Of a stretch of DNA of 64,000 bases, positions 55,828 through 64,000 are shown piece after piece. The stretch's first letter is position 1. Each line of letters starts with the position of its first letter. The notes beneath the pieces were generated by a model. It saw nothing but the letters and a program-made list of their open reading frames with translations, did not search any database and was not told the DNA's origin. The DNA comes from Gordonia heveisoli. Its GTDB lineage: Bacteria > Actinomycetota > Actinomycetes > Mycobacteriales > Mycobacteriaceae. Where the stretch lies: assembly GCF_030315745.1 (NCBI RefSeq), contig NZ_JASXSH010000013.1:1-64000 (forward strand), in the 5' to 3' direction. A program made the position numbers and the translations under genes.

Positions 55828-58800
55828 TCAGTACCCGCTCGAACGCATCGGCGCCGGGTCGTACATCCCCGACCGCCGGGCGGTGCCGAGGTTCAGTTCC
55901 GCCGGGGGTGCCGGGGCGATTTCGGTGAACCGTTGCAGTCCGCCCCAGTCCCGGCCCCAGTCGTTGCGCAGGTAGGTCGGCAGCAGGGTGGGACGCAGCA
56001 TCGCCTCGGTGATACCCAGCGGCCCACCGGCCTTCCCCGACATCCAGGTCTGGCTGTTCTTCCGAGTGGCTTCGGCGTCGGGCATGATGCGCCACTTGGG
56101 CACCTCGAGTACGCCGTTGCTGACCTTCATCGGCTGTTGGCAGGGGAACACGAAGCCGGGCAGCCAGTCGATGAACACCGGGTCGGTGGTGCCGACCACG
56201 TCGTTGAGGGTGGCCAGCGCGCCCACCCGTGGCGGCGTGATGGCGACCCACTCCGATGGTGCGCCCGCGGTGTCGGCGACCTGAACCCGCACGACCGTGG
56301 CCTTGGACGGGGCGTCGGCCAGCGGGAAGCGGAGGTTGCGCCACGTCGGTGCCTCGCCGATATCGATGGGCGACATGACCCCGACCGGGGTGACGCGACC
56401 GTCGGCGCCGACACGCCCGAACTGGACGGTCACCTTCTGCCCCTGATGGATTGCGCCGATGCCGTCCACGGCCTGGACGGAGCCGGCGACCGCGATCGTC
56501 AGCAGCGGGGCATTCTCCGCGCGCGTCGGCAACTGATACCAGTCGGTGGTCAGCGAGGCGGTACCCGTCGGTGACCCGAAGGAACCGAGCACCGGGGTCT
56601 TGGCCGGGTCCAGGGCGAACGGCAGCCGGACGGACGATCCGTTGACGCCGCGAACACCACCCTTGCCGCCTTCGGTGCCGCCCTGGGCGGACGCGTTCTG
56701 GTCGTCGGAGGCATTGGCGCCGGACGTGTCGTCCGAACCGTCGCCATCCCCACCGTCGGTTCCGCCGTCGTCGGTCGACGCCGGGGCGGTGCTCTGTCCG
56801 GTTGTGCTGTCGCCCTTTTCAGTGGCGTCGACGGACAGTTTGTCCGGGACCCCGTCGGGGGTGAACCCGGCGGGGTCCGCCCCGGCGAGTGCGGCCGCGA
56901 CCGTGGGTGCCGGTGCGCCGTTCACCGCCGCCGGAGCCAGCAGGCCGGCAGTCGGATCTGATTCGACGAGAACATCATTGGCGAGACCGCAGGAGTTTCC
57001 GGTCAGTGCGCGGGCATTGGATTTCGCCCACGACCACGAATCGCGTTGCTCGTAGGCGCCCTTGGCGAAGGAGGCGACCATGAACACCACCACGAATCCG
57101 GCGATCACCGGCAGAGGCGAGAACTTCAGTCGCGTATACCAACCGGTGCCACCGCGGGTGCGGGTCCGCTCGTCGACGAAATCGTCGCGGAAGTGGAACC
57201 ACAGGCCGACCAGGGCGGTGAGGATGGCGAGGACCATGAAGGCCCAGCCGAACTTGATCGGTCCCAGGGCAGGCGGCCGATCCCACCACGGAATGCCGTA
57301 GCTGCCCACGAACCACCAGCCGTTGGTGCCGGTGAACGCAATGCCGGTGACGGCGAGGACGGCAGCGGCGAAGAAGGTCCGGTTGCGCCTCGACCGCAGG
57401 ATCGCCGGAGCCATCATCGCGCCCGCGGCGGCGGCCAGGCCGGCCGCGATACCCGCGTACACACCGAAATGGTGAGTCCACTTGGTCGGCGTGAAGGAGA
57501 TGAAGAACATGGTGCCGAGCGTGACCGCGACGAGACGCCAGATCGGGGCGCGGGCAACCCCATTGGGGTGTTCGCGGCGCAGCAGCCGCAGCAGCACGAC
57601 AACCAGGCACAAGATCATGACCAGGATGCCGAAACGGCGCGCCAGGGTGCCGTCCGCGGTCGGCAGGATCAGGTAGTAGTAGCGCACCGGCTCCTGCCAC
57701 CACTCGAGCGTCGGGCCGACATCGGTGGCGACCTTGTTGCCCGCGATCAGCGGGGCGAGCGGCTGGTCGGCGAAGATCTGGAACAGCACCGCGGTCCCGG
57801 CGGCCAGGATGGGGGCGAGCATCGGTACCAGCCCATCCCGCTTGCGGCGGGTGACCACGGTCTTGACGATCGGACGGATACCGGCGAGAAGGGCGGCCAC
57901 GGCCATCAGACCGCCCGGTGCCAGGGCCAGGGTGAAGGCGGCGGTGACCACCGCCACCGCGTACGGCAGCAGTCGTCGGGTCGCGATGGCCCGCTCCACA
58001 CAGCACCACGTGAGCAGTGCTCCGACCGCCTCGGCGGGTTCGGGACGCAGACCGTTGTTGTACGGCAACCAGATTGCCAGGAACACGAAGGCCGCCGACC
58101 ATACAGCCGGGGTGCTGTTGCGCACCGCACGGCCCAGACGGGGGATGACCTCGCGGCTGATCAGCCACCAACCGAGCAGCCCGAGCAGGAAGGCGGGCAG
58201 GCGCATCCACGGTGCGGCGACGCTGATGTGCGACATGGCGGCGATGACCTGGAAGTGCCAGCCGAAGGGATCCTGGGGGACGCCGAAGTAGCGGAAGTAG
58301 TTGTCCGCGTAGCCCGCGTCACCGGTGATTCGTCCGACCACGAAGTTGTAGCCGTCGTCGGAGGTGTTGGCGCCCATGAACCACCACAGCGCCAGGATGA
58401 CGAAGACAGCGACGTCGGGGCCGCGGATCGTCCACCAGCCGGTGGGCAGAAAACGCTTGTGCGCGCGATCGTCTCGCCGGTCCAGGATGCCCAGCGCGAC
58501 CAACGACAGGATGGTCAGGATGATGCCGACGACGATCACCGCGATCTTCAGTGCCGTCGGCGAGCTGACATATCGGGTGTCGATGGTCGCGTGCAGCGAC
58601 AGGCCGTCGCGGGAGGCGCCGGACGGCAGATCGGTGTAGACGCCGACGACCTGCGGACGCATCTCCTGGTCGGGATTGCGGAAATCGTGCCGCCCGGTGT
58701 CACTGCCCGGAGCCTCGATCTTCGCTGTCACACCGTCGCCGTCGGCGCGGATCGCGATGCGGCAGTCGGGGTTCGACTGGGCCTGCCGACGCGGCGTGTC

Positions 58801-59262
58801 CAGGATGACGACATCACGGTCGGTGACGGTGATGGTGTCCGGGGTGGCGACGATGAACAGTCCGCGGGCCGCGGCGTCGGCGCCCTGCGCGGGAATCGTC
58901 GACAGCAGCACCCCACCGGCAGGCGGCAGTTGGGTGGCCAGCGCACACGGCACCGCCACATCCATGTCGATGGGGACGTAGGAGACGAGCGGTGCGGCGA
59001 CATTCGACACCCCGTCACCCTGCGGCCAATTCAGTTCCGCGGTGGTCTGATTCACCGGGAGCAGCGGTGTCGCCAAGGCCATCAGGAAGCCGAGCAGGCC
59101 GGTTACCGCCGCGATGAGCTGCACCCGACGGTAGTTGCGGGCGCCCGTCGACGGCGGTGCCGCATCCGTGCTCACCGCGCCGTTCGCGTCTGCGTCCTGC
59201 ACCGGTTGCTCCGCATCGTTATCGGGGGTGGCTGGCTGGTCTGGTGTCGGGTGATCACTCAT
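55828..59262 (-). CDS. embB: Arabinosyltransferase, EmbB-like
   Basis: GT-C membrane enzyme of 1144 aa that builds arabinan with DPA as donor. N-terminal tail, first helix and outer carbohydrate-binding domain (about 60-220), then many helices with the donor-site Asp pair in GANTSDDGYNFVVGR. FTPTKWTHHFGVYAG is the conserved acceptor-side loop. The C-terminal CBM-like domain (from about 760) follows an Asp/Ser/Gly-rich insert (about 805-875). RYYYLILPTADGTLARRFG and APIWRLVAVTLGTMFF resemble M. tuberculosis EmbB most. The ATG overlaps the upstream emb stop by 8 nt, so the two are coupled. Ethambutol target family. Confidence 0.88.
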   Translation of the reverse strand: MSDHPTPDQPATPDNDAEQPVQDADANGAVSTDAAPPSTGARNYRRVQLIAAVTGLLGFLMALATPLLPVNQTTAELNWPQGDGVSNVAAPLVSYVPIDMDVAVPCALATQLPPAGGVLLSTIPAQGADAAARGLFIVATPDTITVTDRDVVILDTPRRQAQSNPDCRIAIRADGDGVTAKIEAPGSDTGRHDFRNPDQEMRPQVVGVYTDLPSGASRDGLSLHATIDTRYVSSPTALKIAVIVVGIILTILSLVALGILDRRDDRAHKRFLPTGWWTIRGPDVAVFVILALWWFMGANTSDDGYNFVVGRITGDAGYADNYFRYFGVPQDPFGWHFQVIAAMSHISVAAPWMRLPAFLLGLLGWWLISREVIPRLGRAVRNSTPAVWSAAFVFLAIWLPYNNGLRPEPAEAVGALLTWCCVERAIATRRLLPYAVAVVTAAFTLALAPGGLMAVAALLAGIRPIVKTVVTRRKRDGLVPMLAPILAAGTAVLFQIFADQPLAPLIAGNKVATDVGPTLEWWQEPVRYYYLILPTADGTLARRFGILVMILCLVVVLLRLLRREHPNGVARAPIWRLVAVTLGTMFFISFTPTKWTHHFGVYAGIAAGLAAAAGAMMAPAILRSRRNRTFFAAAVLAVTGIAFTGTNGWWFVGSYGIPWWDRPPALGPIKFGWAFMVLAILTALVGLWFHFRDDFVDERTRTRGGTGWYTRLKFSPLPVIAGFVVVFMVASFAKGAYEQRDSWSWAKSNARALTGNSCGLANDVLVESDPTAGLLAPAAVNGAPAPTVAAALAGADPAGFTPDGVPDKLSVDATEKGDSTTGQSTAPASTDDGGTDGGDGDGSDDTSGANASDDQNASAQGGTEGGKGGVRGVNGSSVRLPFALDPAKTPVLGSFGSPTGTASLTTDWYQLPTRAENAPLLTIAVAGSVQAVDGIGAIHQGQKVTVQFGRVGADGRVTPVGVMSPIDIGEAPTWRNLRFPLADAPSKATVVRVQVADTAGAPSEWVAITPPRVGALATLNDVVGTTDPVFIDWLPGFVFPCQQPMKVSNGVLEVPKWRIMPDAEATRKNSQTWMSGKAGGPLGITEAMLRPTLLPTYLRNDWGRDWGGLQRFTEIAPAPPAELNLGTARRSGMYDPAPMRSSGY

Positions 59263-62200
59263 CGGACTGCGGCTCCACCCGGATCGACGGTGACCGCGAC
59301 CAGCCCCAGTCGGTGACGTCGCGGGTCGTGGTGCGCACCATCGGCGCCTCGACCAGCGGGGTCAACCGTTCCAGCGCTCCCCAGTCGCGCGCCCAGTCGT
59401 CCTTGAGATAGGTGGGGACGGCCATCGGTTTGGTCATCGCCTCCGACACCGACAGCAGACCGCCGTCGACGGTGGCCTGCCAGGTCTTCGACTGCGAGTT
59501 GGTCGTCGGGTAGTCGGGCAGGATGCGCCAGCCCGGTACCTGCGCCACCCCGTGGCGCACCTGCATCGGCTGCTGGCACGGGAAGTGTGCGGCCGCACTG
59601 AAGTCGATCAGCACCGGGGTGTCCCGCCCGACCACCTCCTGCAGGGTGCGCAGGCGCGGTGCACGAGGCGGGGTGATCCCGATGAACTGATACTTGCCCA
59701 GGTTGTTGTCGAGCAGGGACAGCCGCATGACCCTGGCGGCCGGCGGTGCGGCAGCCATCGGCACCCGCAGGTTGCGCCACGGACGGTTGGTGATGACCGG
59801 CCCCGGATCGATGGGCAGCACGTCGGGGCCAAGCTGCTGGAAGGATCCGTCGGCGCCGGGCCGACCGAACTGCACGACCAGCTTCTGTCCGAAGGTCCGC
59901 ACGCCGAAGGTGTCGACCGTGGACACGGCGCCGGCGGTGGAGAACACCAGCAGCGGCGACACCGAACGGTCGGTGGGCAACTCGTACCAGCCGGTCGTCA
60001 ACCGGGCCTCACCCGGATGGTCGAAGCTGCCGAGCACCGGTGTGGTGGCCGGATTCAGTCCGAACGGCAGTGCCGCGGTCGACCCGTTGACGGTTGTGGG
60101 GCCGGTGCCGCCGGTGGTGCCGGCACCCAGACCGCCGGTGATCGCGAACGGCTTGGAGAAGCTCGCCGAGACATTCATCTGACCGGGACGCTGGCTGCCC
60201 GGTTCGGGCAGCAGATTCGGTGCGATGCCCTGCGGCGTGAAGCCCACCGATTCGACGCCGCTGCCCGCGCCTGCCAGAGCGGCAGACGCCGACGCCCCGC
60301 CGACCGGGACGAGCATGCCGACGTTGGCATCGGGTTCGACGAGCACCGAGTCGGCCAGCCCGCAGCTGTTGCCGCGCAGGGCGTCGAGATTCTCCGACAG
60401 CACGGTGGGTGCGGGGTGACGGGCGACCGCGGCCTTGGCGAACAACAGCAGTTCGGCGACCACCATCAGGCCGGCGACCAGTGCGATCGGCGACGATGCC
60501 ACGAACAGGCGGCGGCGGTCGGCGGTGCTTTCGCCGGGGCCGTCGTCGGTGTGGGCGAGGCCCCGGTTGGTCACGTAGTCCAGCCGCAGGTGCTGCCAGA
60601 CAGCTATCGCACCGGCGATGACCGCGAGCACCAGGAACAGCGTCGACACCTCGTAGCCGGCGAGCACCGGGGCACGGTCGAACCAGGAGATGTCGTATTC
60701 GTAGACGAAGGGCCAGGAGTTGTATCCGGCGGTGGCCGCGGCGAGCGCGAACAGCAGACCCGACACGAAGACGGTGAGGTTGCGCGCCGATCGGGCTGCC
60801 GATTGGGCGACGGCCAGCGTCGCGGTGGCCGCGATCGCCGCCCCGAGTCCGGCGAGCACGCCGAATTGGATGGTCCACTTGGTCGGGGTGAACGCGAACA
60901 GCAGCAGTGTCACCCCGATCGCGCCGATCAGACGCCAGGTCGGACCGAAGTCGATGCCGCGCATCTTGTTGCGCCGCAGCATCACCGCCACGGTCACGAT
61001 GAGTGCGGCCAGCAGCAGCAACACCGGCACGCGCCGGGTGAGCGCACCGTCGTCGGTGGGCACGGTGATGAAGTAGTAGCGCAGGAATTCCTGATGCCAG
61101 CTGATCACCGGGCCGATCTGATAGCGCAGCTTCATCGCCTCGGCGACGGTGGCCAGGGTCTGATCTCGGAAGACGACGACGGCGATGACCGATCCGGCGG
61201 CGGCGATCGGCGCCAGCAGGGCAGGTAACCCCGACTCGCCGCGCCGGTCGATCAGGATGCGCAGCAGCGGCCGCGCGGCCACCAGCAGAATCGCCACCCC
61301 GATGACACCGTGCGGGGCCAGCGCGAGGGTCGCCATCGCGGCCAGCGCGGCCAGCGCCGCCGACAACATGCGGCGGGTGGCGATGGCGTGTTCGGCGGCC
61401 CACCAGGTCAGCAGCGAACCGAGCACGATGATGCCCTCACTGCGCAGACCGCTGCAGTAGGGCAGCCAGAAGGCGATGAAGGTGAGCGCGGCCGCCCAGA
61501 TCGGCCAGCCGCCGGCCCGGACCGCCGGTCCCAGGCGCGGCAGCAGCACCCGGCTGAGGATGAACCACGACACCAGCCCGGCGACCAGTGACGGGATGTG
61601 CATCCACAAGATCGTCGGCGAGACCGATGCCCAGTGCGCCAGGAAGGAGTAATACCAGTCGAACGGGGCTTCGGGGATGCCGTAATAGCGGTAGTAGTTC
61701 GCCAGGTAGCCGAAGCCGTCGGCGGTGCGCCCCATGTTCAGGATGTAGCCGTCGTCGGGTCCGCCCGCGCCCAGCAGCGCCCAGATCAGCAGGACGACCG
61801 TGACCGTCACGTCGGTCGGGCGCGGCCGCAGCGCATGCCACCACGCGCCGGTCCGCGCGAACACGCGCCGGTGATAGCCGTGGATCCGGTCCAGGAGGAA
61901 CAACGCGATGAGCGCGACGATCACCGCGATGACCGCGAGCGCCATGACCACCAGCTTGATCGCCGACGGCGAACTCTCATAGCGGTTGTCGATCTGCACG
62001 TGGAAGCGGAGCCCGGCGGCGGCATCCGCGCTGACCTGGCTGCTCGGGATCGGCGTGAACACGCCGTCCACCTGCGGGCGCTTCTCCGGTGCCAGCGTGG
62101 TGGCCGGACCGAGTCCGACGAACTGGGCGCCGGGACCGGTGGGGGCGGAGAAGATGTGCAGAGCGCGGCAGTGTGCCAGGTCGCTGCGTTTCGCGGTGGC

Positions 62201-62614
62201 CGCGACGGTGTTGCGGAAGCTGACCGAGACGGTGTCGGAGGTGGCGCTCACCCACAGCGCCGACGCTCGGCTCTTGGGGGCGGTAGCGGGCATCGTCGAC
62301 AGCAGCGGCGCGCCGGTGGCCGCGGGGGACTGGGCCCACGCCGCGAGGACCGGGCACGGGATGGTGGCGTCGAGCGCGCGCGGGGTCTGCGCGATCAGCG
62401 GTGCGGACACCGAGCCGGTCGGTGCCGACAGGTCCTGGCCGTGCGGCCAGTCGAAGGAGGCGTCGGTGGTGTGCACCGGCAGCAGCGGGGTGAGCGCGGC
62501 GAAGACGACGCCGAGTACGCCGGCGACGATGGCGACCAGTCGGGCCGTACCCGCGGAGACCGGTTTCGTCGGCCGGGCCGTCTCGGGAACGGGGGACGGA
62601 TCTGTCTGCGGCAC
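59255..62614 (-). CDS. embA: Arabinosyltransferase, EmbA-like
   Basis: GT-C arabinosyltransferase of 1119 aa. Same plan as its neighbour: one N-terminal helix, an outer domain (about 75-215), the DDGYILNMGRTADGFGYLANYYRYYGIPEAPFDWYY donor loop, multiple helices, FTPTKWTIQFGVLAG, then a long C-terminal sugar-binding domain. The C-terminus (TRDVTDWGWSRSPSIRVEP) resembles the EmbA ending. Start: GTG at 62614 (VPQTDPSPV); the in-frame start at 62725 would add 37 shadow-like residues overlapping the divergent promoter. First gene of the embA-embB pair; its last 8 nt overlap embB. Confidence 0.87.
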   Translation of the reverse strand: MPQTDPSPVPETARPTKPVSAGTARLVAIVAGVLGVVFAALTPLLPVHTTDASFDWPHGQDLSAPTGSVSAPLIAQTPRALDATIPCPVLAAWAQSPAATGAPLLSTMPATAPKSRASALWVSATSDTVSVSFRNTVAATAKRSDLAHCRALHIFSAPTGPGAQFVGLGPATTLAPEKRPQVDGVFTPIPSSQVSADAAAGLRFHVQIDNRYESSPSAIKLVVMALAVIAVIVALIALFLLDRIHGYHRRVFARTGAWWHALRPRPTDVTVTVVLLIWALLGAGGPDDGYILNMGRTADGFGYLANYYRYYGIPEAPFDWYYSFLAHWASVSPTILWMHIPSLVAGLVSWFILSRVLLPRLGPAVRAGGWPIWAAALTFIAFWLPYCSGLRSEGIIVLGSLLTWWAAEHAIATRRMLSAALAALAAMATLALAPHGVIGVAILLVAARPLLRILIDRRGESGLPALLAPIAAAGSVIAVVVFRDQTLATVAEAMKLRYQIGPVISWHQEFLRYYFITVPTDDGALTRRVPVLLLLAALIVTVAVMLRRNKMRGIDFGPTWRLIGAIGVTLLLFAFTPTKWTIQFGVLAGLGAAIAATATLAVAQSAARSARNLTVFVSGLLFALAAATAGYNSWPFVYEYDISWFDRAPVLAGYEVSTLFLVLAVIAGAIAVWQHLRLDYVTNRGLAHTDDGPGESTADRRRLFVASSPIALVAGLMVVAELLLFAKAAVARHPAPTVLSENLDALRGNSCGLADSVLVEPDANVGMLVPVGGASASAALAGAGSGVESVGFTPQGIAPNLLPEPGSQRPGQMNVSASFSKPFAITGGLGAGTTGGTGPTTVNGSTAALPFGLNPATTPVLGSFDHPGEARLTTGWYELPTDRSVSPLLVFSTAGAVSTVDTFGVRTFGQKLVVQFGRPGADGSFQQLGPDVLPIDPGPVITNRPWRNLRVPMAAAPPAARVMRLSLLDNNLGKYQFIGITPPRAPRLRTLQEVVGRDTPVLIDFSAAAHFPCQQPMQVRHGVAQVPGWRILPDYPTTNSQSKTWQATVDGGLLSVSEAMTKPMAVPTYLKDDWARDWGALERLTPLVEAPMVRTTTRDVTDWGWSRSPSIRVEPQSDE

Positions 62615-62740
62615 GTTGTCAGATGGTATGCGACGCGTCTGAGAGGACCTAAGACGGTGGCTCTGTGTGGCGGGTGGCTGACGTGCGCGAACCCGACCGA
62701 CGCCGATTCCCGGCGCCGACTCCACTAGGGTTCACCTCTG
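62615..62740. promoter_or_regulatory. Divergent emb promoter region
   Basis: A 126-bp region between the two divergently read emb genes. No clear operator palindrome or Shine-Dalgarno stands out. It must hold promoters for both directions. Confidence 0.5.
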
Positions 62741-64000
62741 ATGACTTCACCCGCCACGGAACCGGCCTCGGACGAGACCGTCGATCCGAGAACCGAGCCC
62801 TCCGTGGCGAGCACGCGCCCGTGGGCGCTGGCCGCCGTTGTCGCCGCTGCCGTCGCGATCCTGTCCGCGATCCTCACGCCGCTGCTACCGGTGACCGTGC
62901 AGACCGCGACCATCGACTGGCCGCAGGCGGGCAATACGTCGGTGACGGCATCGCTGGTCACCCAGACGGCCGCCGACCTCGACATCACCGTCGGCTGTCC
63001 GACTCTGCGGGCGGCCGCCGCCGGCGCGACAGACAAGCCGGTCGTGGTGGTGGCGACGATGCCGTCGGCCGGGCAACGGGCCGCGGACAAGGCGCTGTTC
63101 GTCACCGCGGGCGCCGACGCGACGACGGTCAACGTCCGCGGCAAGGAACTGCTGCGCATCCCGACCAAGACGCTCGCCTCGTGCACGTCGCTGCATGTGT
63201 GGGCGTCGCCGACGGCGCTGGGCGCGAAGGCGATCGGTACACCGCTGGCCGGGACGGACGATCCGGCGAACAACCCGCAGGTGTCGGGTGTCTTCACCGC
63301 GTTGGAACCGGCTGCCGTGGCCCGCGCGGTCGATGGTGGGCTGGCCGTCCGCATCGACGTCGACAACCGGTTCGAGTCGTCCCCGTCGGTACTCAAACTG
63401 CTGGTGATGATCCTGGGTGTGATCGCCGCCATCGTCACCTTCGTCGCGATCGCCGTGCTCGACGTCCGGCGCGGCTATCACCGCCGCGTCGGCAACATCG
63501 ACCTGCGGCGGCTGTTCGCCCCCCGCGTTGCCGACATCGCGGTCACCGCGGTGCTCGTCATCTGGCATTTCCTCGGTGCCGGATCCTCGGATGACGGCTA
63601 CATCCTGGCGATGGGCCGCAACAGCCAGGACGCGGGCTACCTGTCGAACTATTACCGCTTCCACGGCATCCCCGAAGCCCCCTTCGACTGGTATTACTCC
63701 TTCCTCGCGCACTGGTCGGACATCTCCACCTCCGGGCTGTGGATGCGGTTGCCCGCACTCGTCGCAGGCCTGGTGTCCTGGTTCATCCTCAGCCGCATCC
63801 TGCTGCCCCGGCTGGGTGGTGCGGTGCGTCGGTCCCAGTGGGCGATGCTCACCGCGGCGGCCGTCTTCGTGGCGTTCTGGATGCCGCTGTGCAGTGGGCT
63901 GCGCAGTGAGGCGATCATCGTGCTCGGTTCGCTGCTGACCTGGTGGGGAGTCGAACAGGCGGTCGCCACCCGGCGAATGCTGCCCGCGGCGAGTGCGGCG
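62741..64000 (+). CDS. Third arabinosyltransferase (Emb), partial
   Basis: Runs off the right edge, open for 420 codons. ATG at 62741 begins MTSPATEPASDETV, then the first helix (about 27-50), LTPLLPVTVQTATIDWPQ, the outer domain, and the GT-C donor loop GAGSSDDGYILAMGRNSQDAGYLSNYYRFHGIPEAPFDWYY. The visible part is closer to the EmbA-like neighbour than to the EmbB-like one. Whether it is EmbC or a second EmbA cannot be decided without the C-terminus. Its strand is opposite to embA and embB, unlike M. tuberculosis, where embC-embA-embB are collinear. Confidence 0.88.
   Translation, partial: MTSPATEPASDETVDPRTEPSVASTRPWALAAVVAAAVAILSAILTPLLPVTVQTATIDWPQAGNTSVTASLVTQTAADLDITVGCPTLRAAAAGATDKPVVVVATMPSAGQRAADKALFVTAGADATTVNVRGKELLRIPTKTLASCTSLHVWASPTALGAKAIGTPLAGTDDPANNPQVSGVFTALEPAAVARAVDGGLAVRIDVDNRFESSPSVLKLLVMILGVIAAIVTFVAIAVLDVRRGYHRRVGNIDLRRLFAPRVADIAVTAVLVIWHFLGAGSSDDGYILAMGRNSQDAGYLSNYYRFHGIPEAPFDWYYSFLAHWSDISTSGLWMRLPALVAGLVSWFILSRILLPRLGGAVRRSQWAMLTAAAVFVAFWMPLCSGLRSEAIIVLGSLLTWWGVEQAVATRRMLPAASAA

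Noticed and set aside
57046..59316. 756-codon plus-strand ORF
   Set aside because: Antisense to the embB-like gene; rich in Arg/Asp/Gly/His, no recognisable domain.

Overview
The window is chromosomal DNA of a GC-rich, mycolic-acid-making actinobacterium (order Mycobacteriales). Gene content and order follow Mycobacterium tuberculosis from about sodA (Rv3846) down to the emb locus (Rv3793-Rv3795). Several traits point to Gordonia or a close relative rather than Mycobacterium: LGFP motifs in a mycolyltransferase and in a SpoIID-type protein, a DUF732 lipoprotein beside the Rv3802c homologue, and no PE/PPE genes. The genus is an inference from layout and families, not from a marker-gene search.

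Layout. 1-9 kb: secreted lipase, TetR regulator, TfoX-N protein, FadE-type dehydrogenase, superoxide dismutase, MsrA, a winged-helix protein, a VOC protein and SppA. 8.88-9.28 kb: a non-coding block rich in DnaA boxes. 9.3-25 kb: rhodanese, Rv3843c homologue, GlpQ, DUF5926 protein, ferritin, LCP protein, CPBP protease, DUF2470 (Rv3839-like) protein, PheA, phosphoglycerate-mutase-like protein, Rv3836 and Rv3835 homologues, SerS, two tandem DMT-like membrane proteins and an MBL-Rieske protein. 25-32.5 kb: two PlsC-type acyltransferases, a HAD phosphatase, a three-module lipoprotein, a PGRP amidase and a SpoIID/LGFP protein.

32.5-64 kb is the mycolyl-arabinogalactan factory. Glf and GlfT2 make galactan. 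UbiA and a PAP2 phosphatase contribute to the decaprenyl-phosphoryl-arabinose donor. AftB and the Emb proteins build arabinan. FadD32, Pks13 and AccD4 carry out the final mycolate condensation. Two antigen-85-type enzymes attach or transfer mycolates, and a Culp6-like protein (Rv3802c) sits among them. An LLM-type flavin oxidoreductase is inserted between culp6 and fadD32. One emb gene is divergent from the other two and runs off the right edge.

Regulatory signals read directly from the sequence include strong IdeR-type iron boxes, a perfect CRP-type palindrome upstream of fbpA, a five-copy 9-nt iteron between the amidase and SpoIID genes, operator-like palindromes at the acyl-CoA dehydrogenase and sodA genes, and several long hairpin terminators, one of them between fadD32 and pks13. 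No tRNA, rRNA, CRISPR array, IS element or prophage was seen.
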